Assembly (NCBI GenBank): GCA_002256425.1
Contig: NKIZ01000001.1
Span: 744,001 to 808,000 of the forward strand
Length of the DNA stretch: 64,000 bases
Reading direction: 5' to 3'
Source of the DNA: Alphaproteobacteria bacterium PA2
GTDB lineage: Bacteria > Pseudomonadota > Alphaproteobacteria > Caulobacterales > Caulobacteraceae
The position numbers and the translations under genes are program-made. The notes beneath the pieces are model-generated. The model ran no database searches and had not been told where the DNA came from. It worked only from the letters and a program-made list of their open reading frames with translations. Below, in pieces: positions 38,005 through 45,611 of the stretch. The number at the start of each line of letters is the position of its first letter. Position 1 is the first letter of the stretch.

Positions 38005-39393
38005 GTGGTGCCCCCTCAATCAATTGCAATTGCAGTGGTGATTTTACAGGCGCAAGTGCCCAATATCCCTCTGCCAAGGGATGAGAATACATTGGAAATA
38101 AGTTGCTCCAAGACGCAAATTTATAATTGGGAAAAGGCTATCGAGAATGGAACAAAAGCGCCAAACTGTACTCCGATTCCATTATCTAAGCCATCTACAC
38201 TGAGTTCGGACAGAACATTTATTTGGAAACCAGTCATTAGTCAGCCAAATGCTGCTGTGCCCGTCATTGTAATCGGTGACGGCCATCCACCGATGCAGTT
38301 ACCGGACAAGCGACTGATTATTGAGCGAAATAATGGTTACCAAAACCGTGTTACCGATATCAATACCATAGGAAAATTGAGTTCAATCGTTGGATGGTGG
38401 GCGGGACTTTATAGTGCTTTTGAGTCAAATGATAACTATGTTTCTACCACAAGAGAACGTGATGCCCTTGCAAGGGAGCTATTGGCGGGGAAGCTGGGCC
38501 AGTCAATTGTAATAGGTACATCCCAGTCGAAAGCGGGTGGCATGTGGTCGGCCGCTGGGGGAATTAATTCCTATGCCACGTGGAATGGACCGGCCAGATC
38601 CTACAAAAATTATCCAATTGGAAGGGGCGCGACTGCAGATGAAGCGGTCATAAATTCAATAAAGATTGAAGATAACGCGTTTTCGGATGGTGATTATACG
38701 CCAATCGGCGGAGCAGTTTATACAAATATTGGTGGCGTGGTTGTTGGGCATCAATTTAGCGCCGGCGAACTGATTAACATAAATCAGCGAGCGTCCCATG
38801 TACGAAGGGTAGACGGAGAAATTGCTCATGCCATCAGGGCCCCCGCTGACGCTCAATTGGGAGCGAGGCGAGACCTTGGGCGGCGTGATCCGGATCCGAC
38901 TATGGCTCCAGATCATTTTTCAACGATGATGGCGGAGAGGGCTCGGAAGGATCAAGAGGCTGCCCGGAAAGAGGCCGAGGATAGGGAGGCCGAAAAGGCT
39001 GCGGCTGAACGTGCACAGCAAGCTAGTCAAGCCGAAGCTGACCGCCAACGAGCAGAGGCTGAGGAAAAGCGACGGAAAGACGAAGAAGAACGTAGAAGGA
39101 AAGAGCAGGAAGATCAGGAACATAAGGATAAGGAAGAATTGGAAACGCTTAGATTGAAACTTGCCGCAGGCGAAAGGCCTATTTCGGAAGATGATGGTCC
39201 AAGCTGCCCGATTTGTGTTCCTAATGCCTATGACCGTTTATCGCAGCTTAATCTAAGTAGTGAATTCACGAATGCCGCAAGGCGCGATAAAATCGCCCTA
39301 TTTCAGGGTTCTCCGTATTCACTTAGGCCTATCGACAATAATATTGTGAAGAAGGTTTTTGATTATTCCACTCAGAATGGACTAAGAAAATAG
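38005..39393 (+). CDS. Secreted or anchored coiled-coil protein of unknown function
   Basis: 462 aa from a GTG with GGAGAAG upstream. A short hydrophobic N-terminus (about 5-16) looks like a weak signal. A Gly-rich middle (about 120-250) has repeated Gly-Gly turns. A strongly charged Glu/Lys/Arg/Gln coiled coil spans about 305-385, in TolA-like style. The tail carries Cys-Pro-Ile-Cys. It follows the membrane-protein gene by 33 bases, suggesting an envelope-spanning pair. Function not recognised. Confidence 0.65.
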   Translation: MVPPQSIAIAVVILQAQVPNIPLPRDENTLEISCSKTQIYNWEKAIENGTKAPNCTPIPLSKPSTLSSDRTFIWKPVISQPNAAVPVIVIGDGHPPMQLPDKRLIIERNNGYQNRVTDINTIGKLSSIVGWWAGLYSAFESNDNYVSTTRERDALARELLAGKLGQSIVIGTSQSKAGGMWSAAGGINSYATWNGPARSYKNYPIGRGATADEAVINSIKIEDNAFSDGDYTPIGGAVYTNIGGVVVGHQFSAGELININQRASHVRRVDGEIAHAIRAPADAQLGARRDLGRRDPDPTMAPDHFSTMMAERARKDQEAARKEAEDREAEKAAAERAQQASQAEADRQRAEAEEKRRKDEEERRRKEQEDQEHKDKEELETLRLKLAAGERPISEDDGPSCPICVPNAYDRLSQLNLSSEFTNAARRDKIALFQGSPYSLRPIDNNIVKKVFDYSTQNGLRK

Positions 39394-39841
39394 CAGATCG
39401 CGGTGGGGATTGAGCGCCCAAAAATATATGCAGATTGCCACCGCGACGGCTACACTGCCAGCCTTCAGAAAAGTCCAGCGCATAAATGCCTTGTCATACA
39501 TCAATCGGCCCCTCAAGCATCTGGCCAGCCCCATCAGCGAACAGGCTTCGCACAGGTGCCTGCGAGTAGGAGTCCTGATCCCAGGCAAATCAGAAAGGTG
39601 GGGTGCTGACGGTTGCTAATGAAGAACCTGTTGGGCTGTTACAAGGTCAGCGCCCCGGGCTGGTGCCCTACAGCGCTATTGCAACGGCACTCAGGCGACG
39701 TTGTCCTTCATTGCTTAGGTCAGGTTGTCTAAACACATTAATTGCTCACCCTCCGGCCCTCACCCAAAGTTAGCCGCGTTCCTCAGCTGGTCGCCTGATA
39801 CGAGCGATGGATGGCTTTGCTTGCGATTGAGTGGGCGATGA
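39394..39841. other. Gap with no convincing gene
   Basis: About 450 bases. A possible 39-residue minus-strand peptide with one hydrophobic segment (39382-39501) overlaps the end of the coiled-coil gene by 12 bases; it could be a small membrane protein but has no ribosome site I can defend. Nothing else is visible. Confidence 0.4.
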
Positions 39842-40144
39842 TCAGCGGGCCAAATCCAACTCGACGCCATCCGCATTGACTGCTTCGTGGCATCGCTCGC
39901 TAAGTGTAATGAACTTGAGCCCGAGCTGGCGAAAATGGGGAGACGAGAGCATCTCCTCACCAGCCTTGCGGAGCCGACTTCCTAAAACAGCGACTGACCG
40001 AATGCTTGGTTCTGATTTCTTGAAGCGCAACTGCCGAATGTATCCTTCAGAAACGCCAATGAAATCCCGACAAAAATCACCCTCCGAATTTACGAGCCCA
40101 GCAGTTTTTAGAACAATAAACGCCTCATTAAGTAACAAAAGCAT
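39842..40144 (-). CDS. DUF6626-like small protein
   Basis: 100 aa from the ATG at 40144, with ACGGAGAA upstream; the longer frame to 40249 crosses the divergent gene start. The N-terminus reads Leu-Asn-Glu-Ala-Phe-x-x-Leu-Lys-x-x-Gly-Leu-Val-Asn-Ser followed by Phe-Cys-Arg-Asp-Phe-Ile-Gly and a Tyr-Ile-Arg stretch. This resembles DUF6626, a family of small HTH-like proteins seen on alphaproteobacterial islands. It is divergent from the HUH gene and may regulate it. Confidence 0.65.
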   Translation of the reverse strand: MLLLLNEAFIVLKTAGLVNSEGDFCRDFIGVSEGYIRQLRFKKSEPSIRSVAVLGSRLRKAGEEMLSSPHFRQLGLKFITLSERCHEAVNADGVELDLAR

Positions 40145-40226
40145 CAATGAAATTCTCCGTACATAAATAACAGAAATCGGAAATGTTTGTGAATAACATG
40201 TCCGTTTTGTATTTATCGGTGGAACA

Positions 40227-40730
40227 ATGAATATTAAAAATGATGGCAATTTATTAGACCGGTCGGCTCATTTCAATGATGCAGTGTGCGAATGGGTGAA
40301 TGCAACGCACTTCATAAGTTTGTCACTTTGTCAGTGGCGATCAATTCCGAATGAAAATGGTGGCGTGTCGTGGCTGAAGGGCGACGACGCTACTTATACG
40401 AAGATGCATACGGGCTTTGTGGAGTCGCTCTCAAAACGGTTAGCGACGAGAACGGCATGGAAGCGCCATCGCCCGACCCTTCGCAGTGCACTTGCCATAG
40501 AAGGCGGCTCGAACGGCAAACTTATCCACGCTCACATGATCGTCGCAAAACCTCACGAACTAGATGAAGTGCGTTTTCGCGTGATGGTTTACCGAACCGC
40601 TCTTCGGAATCCATGGTGCATGAATGGTGGTTACGCGGTTCACATTCGGGAAATTAGTTCTACTACGGAAAGGAGCCGTGCCTCCGCTTACACGACGAAA
40701 GATGGCTTTGATCGACTGAGCTTCACCTGA
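40227..40730 (+). CDS. Small HUH-endonuclease-like (Rep-like) protein
   Basis: 167 aa. The pattern Leu-Ile-His-Ala-His-Met-Ile at residues 99-105 looks like the HUH metal motif (His101, His103), and Ala-Tyr-Thr-Thr-Lys-Asp-Gly (Tyr155, Lys158) looks like the Tyr-x-x-Lys nicking motif of rolling-circle Rep proteins. The N-terminal Phe-Ile-Ser-Leu-Ser-Leu could be motif 1. It ends soon after the Tyr motif, with no helicase. It could start element replication or be a remnant. GGTGGA precedes the start. Confidence 0.6.
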   Translation: MNIKNDGNLLDRSAHFNDAVCEWVNATHFISLSLCQWRSIPNENGGVSWLKGDDATYTKMHTGFVESLSKRLATRTAWKRHRPTLRSALAIEGGSNGKLIHAHMIVAKPHELDEVRFRVMVYRTALRNPWCMNGGYAVHIREISSTTERSRASAYTTKDGFDRLSFT

Positions 40731-41266
40731 GGCATAGGTCTCAGTTCATAATCTGCGACTTGCAGGGCGATAGCAGTGACGCATTGAAACGCATTGCCCG
40801 TGAGCATCATGCTCGCATCAGTCACAGCCCAAGGATCCCGATTGCAGGATACCGATCTAAGGCGAGGAACGGAGTTCCGACGCTTTAGCTGGGTTGTGCC
40901 CAGAATCTGAAACACCTCACATTCATTCACGATGAAAGAGCCTGACATTCAAAGTCGGATAGAAAGGCATTTAGGAAATGCGGTGATGTCGGAGCGCGAG
41001 CGAACGCAGTGAGAGAGCAGCGAGGCGTCACGCAGTTCAGACCGAAGGTCTGCAACTTACATGCTGAAGATCTGCCAAACAAATTCGTGCGCTCGTTTTT
41101 GAGAAACTCAGGCCCAAGGCCTGATGCAAACAAATATGCAAAAGTTTATCTGAACGCGGCATCCACTTGGAATGATTCATGAATTGGTCGGCTGGTATTC
41201 GGTAGGACCAAGTCATTGATTAATTTATATTTCTCTCAGACGAAATGTTAATGAGAGACCCAGGAA
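40731..41266. other. Intergenic stretch with two matched hairpins
   Basis: About 535 bases between the HUH gene and the small recombinase with no credible gene; an 86-codon minus-strand frame looks random. It contains two near-identical short hairpins (see separate entry) and a purine-rich repeat-like segment near 40,990-41,030. It is a possible origin or recombination region. Confidence 0.5.
41038..41123. repeat. Pair of related 15-base hairpins
   Basis: CAGACC-GAA-GGTCTG at 41038-41052 and CAGGCC-CAA-GGCCTG at 41109-41123: perfect six-base stems, three-base loops, and compensating changes in both arms of the stem. The paired change supports a conserved structure. They lie between a Rep-like gene and a recombinase gene. 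Confidence 0.6.
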
Positions 41267-41833
41267 ATGGCAAAGGCAAAGGTACTCAGCAAGGACGAGA
41301 TCAAGCGCGTCATGCGCATTGCAGATAGCGGCAGCAATGGAGCCCGTGACAAGCTCGCCCTGTCGCTCAGCATTCTGGCTGGGATGCGTGTTGGTGAAAT
41401 CGCGGCACTAACGATCGGCGATGTGCGAGGGATCGATGGCCAGTCAGTGGAGATCATTCATCTCACGAAGCACCAGACCAAGGGAAATCGCTCTCGGCGG
41501 GTTTTCGTCGGCGATGACCTTCAGAAGCTGCTCAATGCCTACCTGGGCAAGAGATCCAAGCTGAGTGACGAAATCCCTTTGATCCGCAGCACGCGAACGG
41601 GAGGTCACTTCAGCAATGTCAGTTTGAGCCTGCGAATGAAGGCTATCTATCGGTCAGCAGGGATCGATACGAGCAGCCACGCAGGGCGCAGGACTTTTGC
41701 CACGCGCAAGAATGAAGTTGGGATTGGGATGCGAACGATCCAGCAGCTCCTAGGCCACGCGAACATCCAGACCACTGCCATGTACTGCGATGTTTCGGAT
41801 GATCAGCTCAGGGGCGCAGCAAACGCAGGTTAA
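41267..41833 (+). CDS. Short tyrosine recombinase, catalytic domain only
   Basis: 188 aa, against about 300 for Xer proteins; the N-terminal core-binding domain is absent. The catalytic set is complete: Arg41 (Gly-Met-Arg-Val-Gly-Glu), Lys72, His138 and Arg141, His164 (Leu-Leu-Gly-His), Tyr173. Such short integrases occur on islands and in some inversion systems. It is a second recombinase besides the 426-aa integrase. It could act on the nearby hairpins, promoters or another site; the target is unknown. Confidence 0.85.
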   Translation: MAKAKVLSKDEIKRVMRIADSGSNGARDKLALSLSILAGMRVGEIAALTIGDVRGIDGQSVEIIHLTKHQTKGNRSRRVFVGDDLQKLLNAYLGKRSKLSDEIPLIRSTRTGGHFSNVSLSLRMKAIYRSAGIDTSSHAGRRTFATRKNEVGIGMRTIQQLLGHANIQTTAMYCDVSDDQLRGAANAG

Positions 41834-41998
41834 CGGAGACCCGCTGCGGCCAACGATATTGCGTCACCTGGGGTGCGAAATGGAGTTCGCTTGGCGCTGC
41901 GCCCGTTTGAAAAAGTGCTGGGTCGCTCGATCCCTCGCATTTTGGTCCGTCATGACGACATTTCGCATCTCGTTGTCGCCCTGAAACATGTGGACCAT

Positions 41999-42190
41999 TC
42001 ACTGAAGGAACGCTTGTGAGAACGCGTTGTAAACAACGTCAGCAGGGTTGTTTCGGATCATGTCCATCATGTCGTCGTCGAGTATCTCCTCCTCTTCGGC
42101 GTAGTGATTGAATTCAAATTCATTTATTGTAGGCAGTGTGGTTCCTTGTACCCGGCCTAGAGGCGCAGGGTGAAAAACGTCAGGATCCAT
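41999..42190 (-). CDS. Small acidic protein downstream of the nuclease gene
   Basis: 63 aa, rich in Asp/Glu (a Glu-Glu-Glu-Glu run then Asp-Asp-Asp). It starts 20 bases after the end of the McrC/LlaJI-like gene on the same strand, but its ribosome site is weak (GGCGA). An acidic small protein at the end of a restriction operon could be a DNA-mimic-type modulator, but nothing in the sequence proves it. Confidence 0.4.
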   Translation of the reverse strand: MDPDVFHPAPLGRVQGTTLPTINEFEFNHYAEEEEILDDDMMDMIRNNPADVVYNAFSQAFLQ

Positions 42191-42210
42191 TTCGCCAAAA
42201 TAAAAGTTCC

Positions 42211-43476
42211 CTATGCAAGTTTATCTGGCACAAAAGATATTGAAGACATCAGCATCGCGGCCAGCCCAGCGCGATCAGAAGCAGCAACCAAGTCGCCAGT
42301 ATAATTTTCTCTGGCGGTTTCCAAGCGAATGCCTTCCTGAAAATATGCAATACCCTTAGGTGAATGATCTCCGGAAAGAAAATCTTCGAAATCGTAAAGA
42401 TATCCAAAGCATTTATATATGCTCTCTCGAATATACCTGTCATCCGTCGTGTTCTTGCATTCAATAAAAATGGTGGCCTCTCTAATACCCTTAAAATGTA
42501 GAATAATATCTGGTCTACGCTCAGAGCCGACGATCCCCCGATGTGCAGATACTAGTGAGCGGTACTTCGACAGACTTCCACCCATTATGGTCGTCGGACT
42601 TTGATTGAAGAAGACTTTTAGCTGGCGATCGCCATCTTTGAATTCAGCTACCGCACCACGGCCGCTCCGCACCACATCAACGGTCTTTGGCTGACCAAAG
42701 CCGAGCTCGTGCATGCCGACATCGATCGTAAGCGCGAGTACATAAAGCTCGAAGAGGTCATCATCTGAAATGGGCGCAAGCCACCCTTCGCTTATGAGGT
42801 CAAGAAGCCCACTTAGTTTCCCAAGGATCAGGGCATCTTCGAAGCTCAGCCATAGCCTTCCGAGCTCGCGATAGTGTGCCGATCGGCTGCGGAGCACGGC
42901 CGTAACCATCCCGATGTTTGCATGACGAACATCTGAAATCTCAACGAGATAGGCGCTCGAAAGCGCGCTCTCCACGTTTGTCTTGATCTGCTCAATGACC
43001 TCCGGCAGTCGAGAATTTCCAATTGCCTTTGATATTTCGCCGATGGCTGCCGATAATTCACGTAGAAAAAGCTTCAGTAAGCGGTTCTCAAGCGTGTCGT
43101 ATATCTTTGTGTGTCGAGCAACTGAGACCGCACCTACAGGCACGCCGCCATTGATCCTCCCCTTAAAGGTGCGTTGCCAGTCCACCTTTCCCCGTACAGA
43201 ATACGACTTGTCATCAAACGATCTCTCGCTTGAGTGCCGCAAGGTCTTCAGTATGCGGGGTAGATCGGCTGTAAAGCGACCTAGAGAAGGCTTTAGCAGA
43301 TAGTAGACAAGACCGAGATGACGCGCTGAAACATCATTCTCGGCAAGCATTTCAACAAACTTTCGAGCACTTTCCTCGTCCCTGTAAGCCTCGATTTGCG
43401 AAAATGTGGACGGCCAAAGGTATCTCGAACCGAGGTCCGCCCTACTGAGAAAGCTCAGCCACGTTTCACGAGACAT
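42211..43476 (-). CDS. McrC/LlaJI-like restriction nuclease subunit
   Basis: 421 aa. The C-terminal part shows a PD-(D/E)xK nuclease pattern: Asp323 in Arg-Pro-Asp-Ile-Ile-Leu, then Glu339-Cys-Lys341 in Phe-Ile-Glu-Cys-Lys-Asn. The N-terminal 300 residues resemble the McrC/LlaJI type of partner that couples to a McrB-like motor. It starts six bases after the McrB-like gene. With the methyltransferase in the same operon it is likely the cutting subunit of a LlaJI/BsuMI-type system rather than a stand-alone type IV enzyme. Confidence 0.75.
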   Translation of the reverse strand: MSRETWLSFLSRADLGSRYLWPSTFSQIEAYRDEESARKFVEMLAENDVSARHLGLVYYLLKPSLGRFTADLPRILKTLRHSSERSFDDKSYSVRGKVDWQRTFKGRINGGVPVGAVSVARHTKIYDTLENRLLKLFLRELSAAIGEISKAIGNSRLPEVIEQIKTNVESALSSAYLVEISDVRHANIGMVTAVLRSRSAHYRELGRLWLSFEDALILGKLSGLLDLISEGWLAPISDDDLFELYVLALTIDVGMHELGFGQPKTVDVVRSGRGAVAEFKDGDRQLKVFFNQSPTTIMGGSLSKYRSLVSAHRGIVGSERRPDIILHFKGIREATIFIECKNTTDDRYIRESIYKCFGYLYDFEDFLSGDHSPKGIAYFQEGIRLETARENYTGDLVAASDRAGLAAMLMSSISFVPDKLA

Positions 43477-43482
43477 CGCAGC

Positions 43483-45156
43483 TTACTCGTAGTGGCCGGT
43501 CCACATCTGCAGCGACCGATCTGCATCGCCGCTGAGAGGTCGGGATAGGGCGGAGTTAAGGGCTGTCGTGATTTCAGGGTATTTCTGGCGCATGCCTTCC
43601 ATCTGGGGGAAGACAAGAAGCTCAAGTGCCTCCTCAACAAGCGAAATGCTGTCAGTTAAAGTCGCTGATCTGGATGCAAGATAGCGGATAACATCGAGCG
43701 CGAGTGCAGGGCCGAACTCGATCCCAGCAGCCCTTAGAGTTCCAGCTTCGGTGGAAGCGAACAGCGTGGCCAAAATGCTCGCGAGCCCTGAGGCCGCCGC
43801 TTTGTCGTTCGGAAATATGTCAACTACGCCTAGAGCGCTGATGAGGATGCTATTGTAATCGTCAGTAGTGGGAACGCTGACATTGATAAAGGCGAAGCGC
43901 CGCATGAATGCATAGGACAATTGGTAGAGGCTTGCCTTGTCAGTCGTGTTCATCGTTCCGATGATGCGCCACGACGATGGGATAAGGATAGTGTCGTCGT
44001 GCTCGGTTTCTCGGACATGCGACAAAACTACTTGGCGGTAAGTTTCATCTTGAGAGCGGCGTTTGAAAGGAAGTCGGACAGATTTCTGGCCGCCGCCCAA
44101 CAGTGTGAATAGCTCACCAAAACACTTGTCCAGATCGGCGCGGTTAAGCTCGTCCAGAATAAGCCACTCGCGGTTTTCGAGTGCCTGGACTACGAGGCCG
44201 GGGTTGAAATCGAGCACTATAGTGGAAGCATTACCTTCCACCGGAGAGGGTAGGTAGCCACCGATCGTTTCAAACGCTCCCCACTCTGAAGTCGCTGTCA
44301 CAGACCGAAAGGCTTGCTCAAGTGTGCTGCAAATGAATTCTGCAAGCTCAGTCTTGCCGCTCCCTGGCGGGCCGAGAAGAATCACATGCTTGCCAGCTCG
44401 AAGCGCTGCAATTGCCCGCTGATATGGCTCGTTTAAGCCTTTCAGATTTCCCCAAATGGGCTCGTCAGCCAGGGCCCAGTTTACCTCAAGCGAATAACTG
44501 GAAGGCGTTGATGCTCCCTCTTGGAGGCCCGGAAGAGTATCCTCCTCGTCGCGCCCTAGACCAGAAGATGCGTCCCTAACGCGGATGGCAAAGTCCTTTG
44601 GGGTGTTGAGCTTCGAGAGCGAGTTGTCCAAGAATTGTAGAAGGCCAGTTAGATCTCTCTCGACGTCGTCAGTGCTTTCACCAGCCGCCCGCTTGAAGCT
44701 AGCAAAACAGTCTAGCTGCCGTGAAACAGCGCGTACGGAGGAGCCCGGAGCCCATTCGATGAGGGCATCCCGCCATTCGACGTACTGGAAGCTGTTTTCA
44801 ACTTCGAATGTCGGAAGAGCGCTCCCGAGCCGCGATCTAACGTATTTTGATGCACGCCTTGCTGGGATTTGCTCTGCGCGCTCTGTGCCTACCCAGAGGC
44901 CGTAGATCAGCCGTGAGGGAGTTCCAACCCGCCAAATCCTTATTAGGAGGCCGCCGAACTTCTCGTAGGTCGGGATTCCCCAACCCTTAGGGTAGATATC
45001 AACAAACGTAGCCGGATGGCCTGTTGGAAATTCATTTCTCCGGCCAATGAAAACTTCGAATGTGTGCTTGAGGCCCGGCACGCTTTTGAGAAAATCATCG
45101 AGAGCTGATCTAATCTCTCCATCACTCGCATCGGCGAAAAGCTTCTCGACAAACAT
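43483..45156 (-). CDS. McrB-like AAA+ restriction motor
   Basis: 557 aa. N-terminal domain (about 1-150) resembling the DUF3578/MrcB specificity domain (Phe-Val-Asp-Ile-Tyr-Pro-Lys-Gly-Trp-Gly). AAA+ module: Walker A Gly-Pro-Pro-Gly-Ser-Gly-Lys-Thr at 262-269, Walker B Leu-Ile-Leu-Asp-Glu-Leu-Asn-Arg-Ala-Asp at 332-341, and the McrB signature Met-Asn-Thr-Thr-Asp at 402-406, with Arg-Arg 419-420. It probably uses GTP or ATP to drive translocation for the nuclease encoded six bases downstream. Confidence 0.88.
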   Translation of the reverse strand: MFVEKLFADASDGEIRSALDDFLKSVPGLKHTFEVFIGRRNEFPTGHPATFVDIYPKGWGIPTYEKFGGLLIRIWRVGTPSRLIYGLWVGTERAEQIPARRASKYVRSRLGSALPTFEVENSFQYVEWRDALIEWAPGSSVRAVSRQLDCFASFKRAAGESTDDVERDLTGLLQFLDNSLSKLNTPKDFAIRVRDASSGLGRDEEDTLPGLQEGASTPSSYSLEVNWALADEPIWGNLKGLNEPYQRAIAALRAGKHVILLGPPGSGKTELAEFICSTLEQAFRSVTATSEWGAFETIGGYLPSPVEGNASTIVLDFNPGLVVQALENREWLILDELNRADLDKCFGELFTLLGGGQKSVRLPFKRRSQDETYRQVVLSHVRETEHDDTILIPSSWRIIGTMNTTDKASLYQLSYAFMRRFAFINVSVPTTDDYNSILISALGVVDIFPNDKAAASGLASILATLFASTEAGTLRAAGIEFGPALALDVIRYLASRSATLTDSISLVEEALELLVFPQMEGMRQKYPEITTALNSALSRPLSGDADRSLQMWTGHYE

Positions 45157-45203
45157 GCGAATCCCTCATCTTCGAGATGTAAAGGTGGCTCGCCGCAATG
45201 TGT

Positions 45204-45223
45204 GCTGGCAAGCGTTTTGCCAG
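45204..45223 (-). promoter_or_regulatory. Intercistronic hairpin in the restriction operon
   Basis: A seven-base perfect stem (CTGGCAA/TTGCCAG, five-base loop) lies in the 68-base gap between the small MbcA-like gene and the McrB-like gene. No T-run follows it on the minus strand, so it is not a classical terminator. It could stabilise the upstream mRNA or lower nuclease expression relative to the methyltransferase. Confidence 0.4.
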
Positions 45224-45224
45224 T

Positions 45225-45608
45225 TTAGCCCTTGCGCCGCGGTTCGGGTGGCGAGGCATCCGCAAGAGAAAGTAGCTGGTCCAACTTGCCGGTTTGGAGC
45301 AGTTCAAGCGGGACGTAGTTCTGATACCGAGGGTTAGGCTCGGTGAGGAAGTCATACACCTTCCATGCGTCGCCCATAAAGCGCTGATAGAGATCCCTAA
45401 TTCCATTGAACGGTTCTCCGATTTCATTGACCTGCCAAGTCGGAAAGCGAGCGCCGAAATAGGACCCCTCTATCGAGATAAATTCTCGCCGCTTAGTCCT
45501 GCGGCGCACTTCTACTCGCGCGGCACCAATATGCAGCGCGAACTGCTCTATGTTCAGCATGTCCGCACGGTTGAGGATGATGTCCGCCGATTGCCGCTTG
45601 AATTCCAT
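45225..45608 (-). CDS. Small MbcA/ParS (DUF2384)-like protein in the restriction operon
   Basis: 127 aa. The C-terminal part (Trp82-Lys-Val-Tyr-Asp-Phe-Leu, then Pro-Asn-Pro-Arg, then Pro100-Leu-Glu-Leu-Leu) follows the MbcA/ParS/Xre toxin-binding domain pattern: helix, Asn-Pro turn, Pro-Leu-Glu-Leu-Leu. No RES toxin is adjacent. The gene starts three bases after the methyltransferase stop, so it is translationally coupled to it. It may be a control or assembly factor of the restriction system. Similarity is by pattern only. Confidence 0.6.
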   Translation of the reverse strand: MEFKRQSADIILNRADMLNIEQFALHIGAARVEVRRRTKRREFISIEGSYFGARFPTWQVNEIGEPFNGIRDLYQRFMGDAWKVYDFLTEPNPRYQNYVPLELLQTGKLDQLLSLADASPPEPRRKG

Positions 45609-45611
45609 AGA

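Noticed and set aside
39760..39960. 66-codon frame overlapping the DUF6626-like gene
   Set aside because: Same-strand frame overlap with a better supported gene; composition is random.
40688..40948. 86-codon minus-strand frame after the HUH gene
   Set aside because: Overlaps the HUH gene end and looks random.
42211..45156. Stand-alone type IV McrBC
   Set aside because: The co-operonic C5 methyltransferase makes a paired restriction-modification system more likely, though not proven.
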